From: Epilithonimonas zeae
GTDB lineage: Bacteria > Bacteroidota > Bacteroidia > Flavobacteriales > Weeksellaceae
Reading direction: 5' to 3'
Length of the DNA: 64,000 nucleotides
NCBI RefSeq assembly: GCF_900141765.1
Contig: NZ_FSRK01000001.1
Location: 744,001 to 808,000 of the forward strand
This document shows, in pieces, positions 17,446 to 25,061 of the stretch. The notes beneath the pieces were generated by a model that saw nothing but the letters and a program-made list of their open reading frames with translations, ran no database searches and had not been told where the DNA came from. How positions within the stretch are numbered: the stretch's first letter is position 1; each line of letters opens with the position of its first letter. The position numbers and the translations under genes were made by a program.

Positions 17446-18441
17446 TTGAAGAAGTTTTACAATCTTTTTTTTATCGCAATTTCCAGTGTGGTTTTCTCTC
17501 AAACGGGAACCTCGGTTTATCAGTTTCTTAATATTCCGATTTCTCCAAGGCAGGCAGTTTTGGGAGATGCTATTTCTGTTCGGGATTATGATGTCAATTT
17601 TACAGCAGCCAATCCGGCTCTTATGAATCTTGCAATGGATAAAATGTTATCCGTCAATTATGCGTCATATTTAGCTGATACCAAAATTGGAAGTGTCAAT
17701 TATGTTCGTGATTTAGGTGAAGGACATTTAGCATCATTCAGTGCAAGATATATGGATTACGGAAGTATGCCAAGAACGGATGAGAATTCTATTGTTAATG
17801 GTGATTTTTCTGCGATGGATGCTTCTGTCGGACTTGGTTATGCTTATCAGTTTGAAGATAATTTCACGATTGGAATCAATGGGAATTTCGTAACCTCAAA
17901 GATTGATACATACACGTCATCTGCTGTTACGGCAAGCGCAGGAGTTACTTATCATTTTGACAAAACCAATGAAACCTTAGCCTTGGTTTTTAGGAATTTT
18001 GGATATCAAATCAAACCATATAACGGTGTAAGAGAAAGATTACCTTTCCGTGTGGATCTTGGTTACACTAAAATTTTGGACGAATTTCCAGCTGCATTAA
18101 CTATTACAGCGCACGATCTTCAGCAATTTAATATCTCTGCAGAAACAGATATTAATGGACAACCTACCAAATTCGGGAGAAAAGTTTTGGATCATATTTC
18201 TTTGGGTGCAGAATTATTTCCTGGTCAGGCTTTCAATATCAGATTCGGATATAATGTCAAGAGAGGAGGAGAACTGGCAGTGTTGGATCAAAGAAGTTTT
18301 ACAGGTTTGTCTGCAGGTTTTAGTTTGAAGATTTCTTCTTTCCGGTTTGATTATTCCCATATGCGTTATCACAATGCTTCCAATGTCAATATGTTGGGTC
18401 TTACAATGGATTTGATAGAACTTGGCGGAAACAGGAGATAG
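17446..18441 (+). CDS. porQ: Type IX secretion system protein PorQ
   Basis: The promoter at 17398-17427 excludes the TTG inside it, so translation starts at TTG 17446 (or GTG 17443), giving a signal peptide KKFYNLFFIAISSVVFSQ. The mature part, GTSVYQFLNIPISPRQAVLGD and VNFTAANPALMN, is the PorQ/PorV-like outer-membrane barrel signature, followed by alternating beta strands to the C-terminus. PorQ takes part in T9SS-dependent surface display in Porphyromonas-type systems. It is followed 68 bp later by cmk, an arrangement I recall as common in Flavobacteriia. Confidence 0.88.
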   Translation: MKKFYNLFFIAISSVVFSQTGTSVYQFLNIPISPRQAVLGDAISVRDYDVNFTAANPALMNLAMDKMLSVNYASYLADTKIGSVNYVRDLGEGHLASFSARYMDYGSMPRTDENSIVNGDFSAMDASVGLGYAYQFEDNFTIGINGNFVTSKIDTYTSSAVTASAGVTYHFDKTNETLALVFRNFGYQIKPYNGVRERLPFRVDLGYTKILDEFPAALTITAHDLQQFNISAETDINGQPTKFGRKVLDHISLGAELFPGQAFNIRFGYNVKRGGELAVLDQRSFTGLSAGFSLKISSFRFDYSHMRYHNASNVNMLGLTMDLIELGGNRR

Positions 18442-18497
18442 AATTCTTTACTTTAATTTTCTTCAATATTTAATTTTTATTTTTTTGACATACTCAT

Positions 18498-18505
18498 TAC
18501 ATTTG
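18498..18505 (+). promoter_or_regulatory. -7 box of cmk
   Basis: TACATTTG, then CAGT and the ATG; 4-nt spacing predicts a leaderless cmk mRNA. A TTTG at 18484 is too close to be a normal -33 box. Confidence 0.55.
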
Positions 18506-18509
18506 CAGT

Positions 18510-19187
18510 ATGACAAAAAAACCGGTAATTGCTATCGATGGCTTTTCATCCACAGGAAAAAGTTCGATTTCTAAAATCATCGCCAAAAGATTAGGTCTTA
18601 TCCATATGGATACAGGCGCGCTTTACAGAGGTATTACTTTTTATGCTATTCAGAATTGTGCAGATAATGATGGTAATATTGATTTGCAAAAATTAATTTC
18701 TTCTCTTCCTAAAATCAATTTAGAATTTCAAAATATTGATGGAGAACTGATTCTGTTTCTTAATGGAAAAAATATTGATAAAGAAATCCGTTTTCCTCAG
18801 GTTTCTGATAATGTAAGTCAGGTTGCGAAAGAAGCCGATGTCCGTAATTTTCTGCTGAAGACTCAAAGAGATATTGCTGAAAAAGGCGGTGTGATAATGG
18901 ATGGCAGAGATATCGGAACAGTTGTCCTTCCTAATGCGGATTACAAATTTTTTATGACAGCAAGTCAGGATGAGCGTGTCAGAAGACGTTTTCTTGAATT
19001 GGAACTGGCAGGTGAAAAGACAGATGTGGAAACTGTGAAACAAAACCTAATCTCTCGTGACAAAATAGATAGCGAAAGAGAAGTTTCTCCTCTGAAACAA
19101 GCCGATGACGCTATTTTGATTGATAACACCAATATCAACAAAGAAGAAACGATTGAACTGATTTTGTCCTATATCAAAAAGTTTTAA
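18510..19187 (+). CDS. cmk: (d)CMP kinase
   Basis: A 225-aa P-loop kinase that makes CDP/dCDP. Walker A is IDGFSSTGKSSISKIIA (Ser-Thr-Gly-Lys-Ser instead of the usual GPSGSGKS), then MDTGALYRGITFYA (nucleotide-monophosphate site), MDGRDIGTVVLPNADYKFFM, and the RRFLEL lid. Complete length. Apparently transcribed from its own promoter directly in front of the ATG. Confidence 0.96.
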   Translation: MTKKPVIAIDGFSSTGKSSISKIIAKRLGLIHMDTGALYRGITFYAIQNCADNDGNIDLQKLISSLPKINLEFQNIDGELILFLNGKNIDKEIRFPQVSDNVSQVAKEADVRNFLLKTQRDIAEKGGVIMDGRDIGTVVLPNADYKFFMTASQDERVRRRFLELELAGEKTDVETVKQNLISRDKIDSEREVSPLKQADDAILIDNTNINKEETIELILSYIKKF

Positions 19188-19280
19188 CAAAATTTTAATA
19201 CCTTTATTTTTTCTTTGGCATTTTAGTTGTAAATTTAGAATCATCAAATCGAATTTACAATAAACTAAAAATTATAAATA

Positions 19281-19658
19281 ATGTCAAAAAAATCAAATTC
19301 AGCAGCTGTGTTAGCAGCATTGTTAGCAGGAGCTGCAACAGGAGTTATATTAGGATTACTTTATGCTCCAGAAGAAGGTAAAGAAACCAGAAAAAAAATC
19401 AGAGAAAAAGCAAACGACTTGAAGGATAAAGCTGTAGATGAATATGGTAAAACTTCTGAAAAAGTGAGAGATGCTTATTCTGATGTTTCTCACAATGTAA
19501 AAGATAAGTATCAATCTCTTTCTTCTACTTTCAAAGAAACAGCTCAAAATGTAGCTTCTACTGTTAAAGACAGTTATGATAAGTACAAAGATCAGATTGT
19601 TTCCAAAACTTCTGACGTTGTAAAAGATGTAGAAACAGAATTAGATGGTTTGAAATAG
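19281..19658 (+). CDS. YtxH-domain envelope protein
   Basis: A 125-aa protein: one N-terminal membrane helix with small residues (AAVLAALLAGAATGVILGLLYAP) followed by EEGKETRKKI, the YtxH signature, and a long amphipathic Lys/Glu-rich helix with repeated VKDxY units. YtxH proteins are small membrane proteins often linked to general stress. First of three adjacent small envelope genes, but separated from the next by a terminator-like hairpin. Confidence 0.85.
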   Translation: MSKKSNSAAVLAALLAGAATGVILGLLYAPEEGKETRKKIREKANDLKDKAVDEYGKTSEKVRDAYSDVSHNVKDKYQSLSSTFKETAQNVASTVKDSYDKYKDQIVSKTSDVVKDVETELDGLK

Positions 19659-19678
19659 CCTAATCTGATATAGTTATA

Positions 19679-19711
19679 AAAAGGAATTTAGTTTCTAAAT
19701 TCCTTTTTTTG
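19679..19711 (+). terminator. Terminator after the YtxH gene
   Basis: Stem AAAGGAATTTA/TAAATTCCTTT, loop GTTTC, ending in T7. Confidence 0.9.
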
Positions 19712-19748
19712 TAAATAATTGTGTAATTTTAAAACTAATAAGATTCTT

Positions 19749-20057
19749 ATGATTGATATTATAAAAGATTATACGACCAAACGTCTGGATCTGATCAAAC
19801 TCCAGTTCACGGAAAAATCGTCACTTTCAGCGGGAATTATTGCGTTTCTATCTATATTATTAATTGCATTTTCTTTTTTTATTATCTTATTCAATTTCGG
19901 AATTGCATTTCTCATTGGACAATCTTTAGGTAATGCTGCACACGGATTTTTGATTGTTGCAGGATTCTATTTTGTGTTGATGATAATCGTTTTCCTGATG
20001 AAGAAAAAAATTGTAACCGTTGTAGCAAACCAAGTTATTGACTTCTTAAAAAAATAA
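19749..20057 (+). CDS. Phage-holin-superfamily-like membrane protein (DUF1469 type)
   Basis: ATG 19749 (MIDIIKDYTTKRLDLIKLQFTEK) gives 102 aa. Two membrane helices (IIAFLSILLIAFSFFIILFNF and GFLIVAGFYFVLMIIVFLM) follow an amphipathic N-terminus. This is the layout of the DUF1469/holin-III-like family found in cell-envelope stress clusters beside YtxH genes; no phage genes are nearby. The next gene starts 2 nt after its stop, so the two are co-translated. Confidence 0.75.
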   Translation: MIDIIKDYTTKRLDLIKLQFTEKSSLSAGIIAFLSILLIAFSFFIILFNFGIAFLIGQSLGNAAHGFLIVAGFYFVLMIIVFLMKKKIVTVVANQVIDFLKK

Positions 20058-20059
20058 TT

Positions 20060-20554
20060 ATGGCGACTAAATATACTAACTTAGATGAGTTGAGAAGTGA
20101 AAAAAGACTTCTTAAAAAGGAGATTGGAGAGTTGGAAGATATTCTGACCTTCAAAAGTAAAAAAGAAAGTCTGGGAGTTTTGACGCACGGTTTTACCGAT
20201 AAATATTTAAAAGAAACTCAAAATGCAGAAGGTGAGAACGAGCTTTCTCTGGATACGCAAAATATAATGCGGGAAATATCGTCTGGTTTAAAAGAATCTG
20301 CTTCCAAAAAAAATGTGATGAGTTTGGCTAACGATAGTTTATCTTCCGGATTATTGGAAACCACAATTAAAATGGGAGTTGTATCTTTGGTAGGAAATTT
20401 TGCAAAAAAAAGCGTGATGAATAAAAACTGGAAAAGAAAAGTATTGGGGCTTGCATTGATTTATGTAGCACCTTATGCCCTTAGATTTGCACGAAAAAAA
20501 CTGGATGAGTTCCAGAGAAATAAAACGGCGAAAAGCTTAGAAAAATTGATTTAG
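20060..20554 (+). CDS. Hypothetical protein of the YtxH/holin-like cluster
   Basis: A 164-aa protein with an N-terminal coiled coil (LDELRSEKRLLKKEIGELEDIL), a Ser/Lys-rich middle and one hydrophobic helix near residues 130-145 (VLGLALIYVAPYALRF). No family name can be given safely. It is tightly linked (2-nt gap) to the holin-like gene and is probably a partner peripheral membrane protein. Confidence 0.7.
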   Translation: MATKYTNLDELRSEKRLLKKEIGELEDILTFKSKKESLGVLTHGFTDKYLKETQNAEGENELSLDTQNIMREISSGLKESASKKNVMSLANDSLSSGLLETTIKMGVVSLVGNFAKKSVMNKNWKRKVLGLALIYVAPYALRFARKKLDEFQRNKTAKSLEKLI

Positions 20555-20570
20555 TTATAAATCAATTTTT

Positions 20571-21299
20571 TTATTTTTTAGAGAATATTTCTCCCAAAAT
20601 GATTCCTGTTGACATAGAAACATTCAAACTTTCTGTGGATTGATTTTTCCCAAATCTCGGGATGGTAATCATTTTAGTAATCAGATTTTCTGTAGAAGGT
20701 CTCAGTCCATTGCCTTCGTTTCCAAAAACTAAAGAGAATTTTTCAGGAAATTCGGTTTTATAAATATTCTCTCCATCCATATCGGTTCCAAGGATTGGAT
20801 GCTCGTAAGTTGACAGATAATCTTCCAAATCTACATAACAAACATTAACTCTTAGGAAAGAACCCATCGTTGCTTGTATCACTTTGGGATTATAAACATC
20901 TACAGTATCATTACTGCAAATAATCTGTTCTATCCCAAACCAGTCTGCCAATCTGATGATCGTTCCCAGGTTTCCGGGATCCTGAATTCCGTCCAAAACC
21001 AATTGAATTGAAACATCTTTCAGAACTTTATTTTCTGGAATCTTGCAAACTGCTACAGAATCTTTCGGAGTTTGTAAAAAGCTGATTTTTTTGAGTTCAG
21101 CGGGCAAGATTTTTGTTTCGTTTGCCGTTTTTATATTTAATACCTCGGGATCAATGGAATACAGGTCGGTAATTTCGTAATCAGAATTTGGTAGTTCTTT
21201 TATGATTTTATTACCTTCAACTAAAAACAAATTGTATTTTTGCCTGTATTTCTTTTTGTCCAGAGATTGTATAGTCTTTATAGTATGAGCCGTAAGCAT
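20571..21299 (-). CDS. TrmH/SpoU-family RNA 2'-O-methyltransferase
   Basis: The preferred start is ATG 21299 (MLTAHTIKTIQSLDKKKYRQ), giving 242 aa. The N-terminal substrate-binding domain has YNLFLVEGNKIIKEL; the SPOUT domain shows the three motifs: LVLDGIQDPGNLGTIIRLADWFG, FSLVFGNEGNGLRPS and IPRFGKNQSTESLNVSMSTGI. It transfers methyl groups from SAM to rRNA or tRNA ribose. Its 5' end overlaps the divergent tamL gene by 15 bp, so each gene's promoter lies in the other's coding region. Confidence 0.9.
   Translation of the reverse strand: MLTAHTIKTIQSLDKKKYRQKYNLFLVEGNKIIKELPNSDYEITDLYSIDPEVLNIKTANETKILPAELKKISFLQTPKDSVAVCKIPENKVLKDVSIQLVLDGIQDPGNLGTIIRLADWFGIEQIICSNDTVDVYNPKVIQATMGSFLRVNVCYVDLEDYLSTYEHPILGTDMDGENIYKTEFPEKFSLVFGNEGNGLRPSTENLITKMITIPRFGKNQSTESLNVSMSTGIILGEIFSKK
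21235..21242 (+). promoter_or_regulatory. Candidate -7 box of tamL
   Basis: TATTTTTG, 42 nt before ATG 21285 and inside the opposite-strand methyltransferase gene. Confidence 0.45.
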
Positions 21300-23882
21300 A
21301 TCAACAAATATTTTCAAAAATATCATATATTTTATTACTCCGCAATTTTCAGTGTGTTTTTGTACGCATGTAATGTAACGAAAAAAGTTCCTGACGGTGA
21401 GTATCTGTTGACAGCCAACAAATTCCAATATACAGACGGTAAAATTTTCTCAGACGAAATCCCTGATCTTGTAGCACAGAAACCTAATAAAAAAACACTT
21501 TTGGTTCTTCCTTTAGGAGTTGGTCTTTATAATATGGCAAATCCTAAATACGATACAATTCTGAAAGAGTATATGACCTATCCCAGCGAAATGAGAAATC
21601 AAAAGCTGAGGGATTCACTTTTTAAGAAGTTTGATCATCCGGAATTTGTCGGGCGAAATTTGTTTTGGAATCGATTCTTCCATACTGTTGGAGAAGCTCC
21701 CGTGATTTATAGCGACGCAAAAACGAAACAAAGTGCGAAAAGTATTAATAACAGATTGATTAATCGTGGTTATTGGGATGCTCAAGTTACAACTAATGTA
21801 AAAAGAGATTCTGCTGGTAAAAAGGCAGAAGTTGATTACATTATTACTCATAAAGATCCGACTTATACCAAGGATTATTTCTATAATATTCCGGATCAGA
21901 ATGTCAGAAGTATCTACGAGTCTCAATTGACCAAAAGTCTTGTCAGAAAAGGACAAATTCTGGATGAAACGGTTTTGGAAAAAGAAATTACAAGGATTAA
22001 TGATTTGATGAAAGAAGAGGGTTATTATAAATTCAATAATGACAATCAGGATATTTATTTCGTTGCTGATTCCTTGCAAAGCCGAAAAAATGTTCCTTTG
22101 GTAATGAACATTATTAAGGATTCTATAGGAACACCTTACAGAAAAGCCACCATTGGAAAAATTACAGTTTCTGTTGCCGGTAATTTGAATAATGCAGATA
22201 AACTTCCGTTGAAGGACAGTATCCGGGGAATCAATATTTTTAGAAGAGATAGCTCTTATAAAGCGAATGCACTTTGGTTGCCAATTATCCTGAAACCTGG
22301 TGACATTTACAAACAATCAAATCTTGATCTCACAAGAAGAAATCTGATTTCAATGAATAATTTTACAATTCTTAAAGCTGCTGATTTTCTACGTAAAGAA
22401 GGAACCGCTGCGGAAAGAGACAGTATTATAGATGTTGAATATGTTCTGAGACCTTTGCCAAAATATGAGTTCAATATTGCAACAGATATCCATTATTCTC
22501 AGATTCTGAATTTCGGTTTTTCCCCTTCTGTAGATTTGACAACAAGAAATGTTTTTGGAGGCGCAGAGAACCTTGTGACAAGTTTTTCAGGTGTAATAGG
22601 AACAACTAAAGATCCTAAAAATCCGGATGCAATTTTTAATGCTTATGAATTATCTGCTCAGGCATCGCTACAGTTTCCAAGATTGTTGGTTCCTTTTAAA
22701 AAGTATTATAAAGTAATTCCGAAGAGATATTCGCCGATTACCAGTATCAACCTGGGAGCATCTGTTCAGAATAACATTGGTTTGGGGAGAATCAACTTCA
22801 ATGCGGGGCTTAATTATTCAGCGAATGTTGATGAAGGAAGAATTCAGCATAGATTGACTTTATTTAATACTCAATTAAGTTTAACTCAAAATAAAGACCG
22901 TTATTACGAATATTTTCCTGCTGAAGACGTCATAAGACAGGCTGTTTTTGGTTGGTATGAAGATGTTTATCCGGATGTGAATGCTAATAATTATTCATAT
23001 GATCAGATTTCCAGAATGATTGTGAATGATCAGGCGTTTTTAGCGTCGATTCCGGCTGGTGATCAAGATATTCTGAATGCATTCAGGCAGTCTTTGCTTA
23101 ATAAAGATAGACAGACACAAGATGTTATTATTTCTTCAATCATTTATAATTTCACTTATAACGAGATTGGAAAAAAAGAATACACCAACCCAATATTTTT
23201 CAGTGGCAAAGTAGAGTTTGCAGGTAACACACTTAGTCTTTTGACTCATAAAGAAAAAGAAGATGGAGTAGTGTCGGGTAACTCTAAAACGATATTCAAA
23301 ATTCCGTATTCTCAGTTTATCAAATTTGATTTCGATTTCAAAAAATATTTTACATTTTTCAACGACAGAGTTAAACCACATACATTAGCATTTAGACAGC
23401 TTGTTGGAGTCGGGATTCCTTATGGTAATTCATCAACAATGCCCTTCATTCGTTCTTATTTCAACGGTGGAGCCAACGATATCAGAGCTTGGGTTGCATT
23501 TGGAGGTTTGGGTCCGGCAGATTCTCAGTTAGATGAAAGAGTCCGTTCCTATGCTATGGACAATGTGAAACTGACAACCAGTGTAGAATATCGTTTGCCT
23601 TTGACTAATATGTTTGAAGCTGCCCTTTTTACAGATGCCGGGAATATTTGGGGATTAAAAGATAACGGTTACGGCGATCAATTCAAATTCAAAAAATTCA
23701 TTTCTCAAATGGGAGTTGGTAGTGGTTTCGGAATCAGGATGAATATTGCTTATGTCAATCTGAGACTTGATTTCGCTTACAAAATGCACGATCCTAACCG
23801 TCCAAAAGGAAGCCGTTGGGTTATAGATGAAATTAAACCTCTGCAACCAACTGTCAATTTTGCAATCGGATATCCTTTCTAA
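21285..23882 (+). CDS. tamL: Translocation and assembly module lipoprotein TamL (BamA/TamA superfamily)
   Basis: ATG 21285 (MSRKHINKYFQKYHIFYYSA) yields an 865-aa protein whose signal ends in a lipobox-like FLYAC followed by VTKKVPDGEYLLTANKFQ, the usual start of TamL. POTRA-like repeats fill the first half (SINNRLINRGYWDAQVTTNVK; RINDLMKEEGYYKF); the C-terminal third is an Omp85 barrel with the conserved FIRSYFNGGANDIRAW and VEYRLPLTNMFEAALFTDAGN. It should assemble outer-membrane proteins together with an inner-membrane TamB. SRPBCC gene follows 18 bp later. Confidence 0.88.
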   Translation: MSRKHINKYFQKYHIFYYSAIFSVFLYACNVTKKVPDGEYLLTANKFQYTDGKIFSDEIPDLVAQKPNKKTLLVLPLGVGLYNMANPKYDTILKEYMTYPSEMRNQKLRDSLFKKFDHPEFVGRNLFWNRFFHTVGEAPVIYSDAKTKQSAKSINNRLINRGYWDAQVTTNVKRDSAGKKAEVDYIITHKDPTYTKDYFYNIPDQNVRSIYESQLTKSLVRKGQILDETVLEKEITRINDLMKEEGYYKFNNDNQDIYFVADSLQSRKNVPLVMNIIKDSIGTPYRKATIGKITVSVAGNLNNADKLPLKDSIRGINIFRRDSSYKANALWLPIILKPGDIYKQSNLDLTRRNLISMNNFTILKAADFLRKEGTAAERDSIIDVEYVLRPLPKYEFNIATDIHYSQILNFGFSPSVDLTTRNVFGGAENLVTSFSGVIGTTKDPKNPDAIFNAYELSAQASLQFPRLLVPFKKYYKVIPKRYSPITSINLGASVQNNIGLGRINFNAGLNYSANVDEGRIQHRLTLFNTQLSLTQNKDRYYEYFPAEDVIRQAVFGWYEDVYPDVNANNYSYDQISRMIVNDQAFLASIPAGDQDILNAFRQSLLNKDRQTQDVIISSIIYNFTYNEIGKKEYTNPIFFSGKVEFAGNTLSLLTHKEKEDGVVSGNSKTIFKIPYSQFIKFDFDFKKYFTFFNDRVKPHTLAFRQLVGVGIPYGNSSTMPFIRSYFNGGANDIRAWVAFGGLGPADSQLDERVRSYAMDNVKLTTSVEYRLPLTNMFEAALFTDAGNIWGLKDNGYGDQFKFKKFISQMGVGSGFGIRMNIAYVNLRLDFAYKMHDPNRPKGSRWVIDEIKPLQPTVNFAIGYPF

Positions 23883-23900
23883 ATCATTATTTCATAAAAA

Positions 23901-24935
23901 ATGCGCTGGCTCAAATTTATTTTAATTATATTATTTTGTCTTTTCGGAATCTATTCTATATCCATGAATTTTGTGGATGAAAGCAAGAGTTTTACCCATC
24001 AGTCAGAAATCAATTATCCTGTTGATAAGGTTTTTCCTCAGTTCAACAATCTTCAGAATTTTGCAGCCTGGAACGATTTTTTTGCTGGTAAGGAAGATTT
24101 GACTTATTCATTTTTTACACCTTACGAAGGTTTGGGAAGTGCAATGAATTTTTCCGATAAAAAAAATAACAAATTGGGCGATTTGTTTATCCGTTATTCC
24201 AATGTCAATCGAACGGTGCGTTATCAGCTTTTCGATGGCGAAAGTGCTAATCCGTATTTGATAGATGTGAAATTTGTTCCCAATGGACAAAAAACTAAAT
24301 TATTCTGGAACATCCATACGCCAAAAAGAGATTATCTGGAGCGTTCTCTCAATCTTATTGCTGAAGATTTTTTCGTTGAGAATATTGATAAAAGTATGAA
24401 AAATCTTTATCAATTATTAGGTAATAAAGTTGATAGAGATCAGAAATTAGCCTCAATCAAATACGACAGTATTATGGTTGAGAATCGTGATGGAGAATTG
24501 CTTCTAGGAGTCAATGTCAGCACCCGAAATACCAAAGATATTCTTTTCAAAAACGTCATAATGAACCATGGAAAAGTAGTTAATTATGTTAGGTCAGATT
24601 TAGGAAAAAAAGATGATGAGTTTGGGATGCCTGTACTTCTTACTAATCCGGCTAACCTGAAAGATAAAGAGGTTTCTTATTTCTATGGTGTTCCATTGTC
24701 GAAAAGAATTTCTGTGAGTGATAATAATTTCAGTTTCCAAACACTCAATGCTTCTAAAGTTTATTACATCTATTATCAGGGGAATTATAACAACCGTGTG
24801 AAAAATATTCAGGAGCTTCTCAAAAAGGCTAAAAAAGATACTTTGAGAAACGGTCAGCTAATGGAAGAGTTCTTGGAAGAACCAATTGATAATCAAGATG
24901 TAAAACTCAAATTATCTTTGCCGGTTTATCGATAG
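23901..24935 (+). CDS. SRPBCC/polyketide-cyclase-fold membrane-anchored protein
   Basis: A 344-aa protein with an N-terminal anchor (FILIILFCLFGIYSI). Residues 30-170 have the start of an SRPBCC domain: a YPVDKVFPQFNNLQNFAAWNDF segment typical of ligand-binding START-like folds (VFxxxxDxxxxxxW pattern). The second half (about 190-340) is a separate beta-rich domain. Role unknown; because it follows tamL by only 18 bp it may be a partner in envelope assembly or lipid handling. Confidence 0.7.
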   Translation: MRWLKFILIILFCLFGIYSISMNFVDESKSFTHQSEINYPVDKVFPQFNNLQNFAAWNDFFAGKEDLTYSFFTPYEGLGSAMNFSDKKNNKLGDLFIRYSNVNRTVRYQLFDGESANPYLIDVKFVPNGQKTKLFWNIHTPKRDYLERSLNLIAEDFFVENIDKSMKNLYQLLGNKVDRDQKLASIKYDSIMVENRDGELLLGVNVSTRNTKDILFKNVIMNHGKVVNYVRSDLGKKDDEFGMPVLLTNPANLKDKEVSYFYGVPLSKRISVSDNNFSFQTLNASKVYYIYYQGNYNNRVKNIQELLKKAKKDTLRNGQLMEEFLEEPIDNQDVKLKLSLPVYR

Positions 24936-25008
24936 AAAAATCTGATAAATATCATGTATATTTACTGGAATAAATCACTCCTTTAAACATTAGTCCGCAA
25001 AAATTTAG

Positions 25009-25016
25009 TAAATTTG
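25009..25016 (+). promoter_or_regulatory. Candidate -7 box of odhA
   Basis: TAAATTTG, 45 nt before the odhA ATG. No good -33 box. Confidence 0.45.
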
Positions 25017-25061
25017 TTGGCAATTATTTAAAATTAAAATTTTAACAGATAATCTGTAATA

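Noticed and set aside
19719..20554. Prophage remnant, suggested by the holin-like gene
   Set aside because: No phage structural, lysis or integrase genes nearby; the pair beside a YtxH gene fits an envelope stress cluster.
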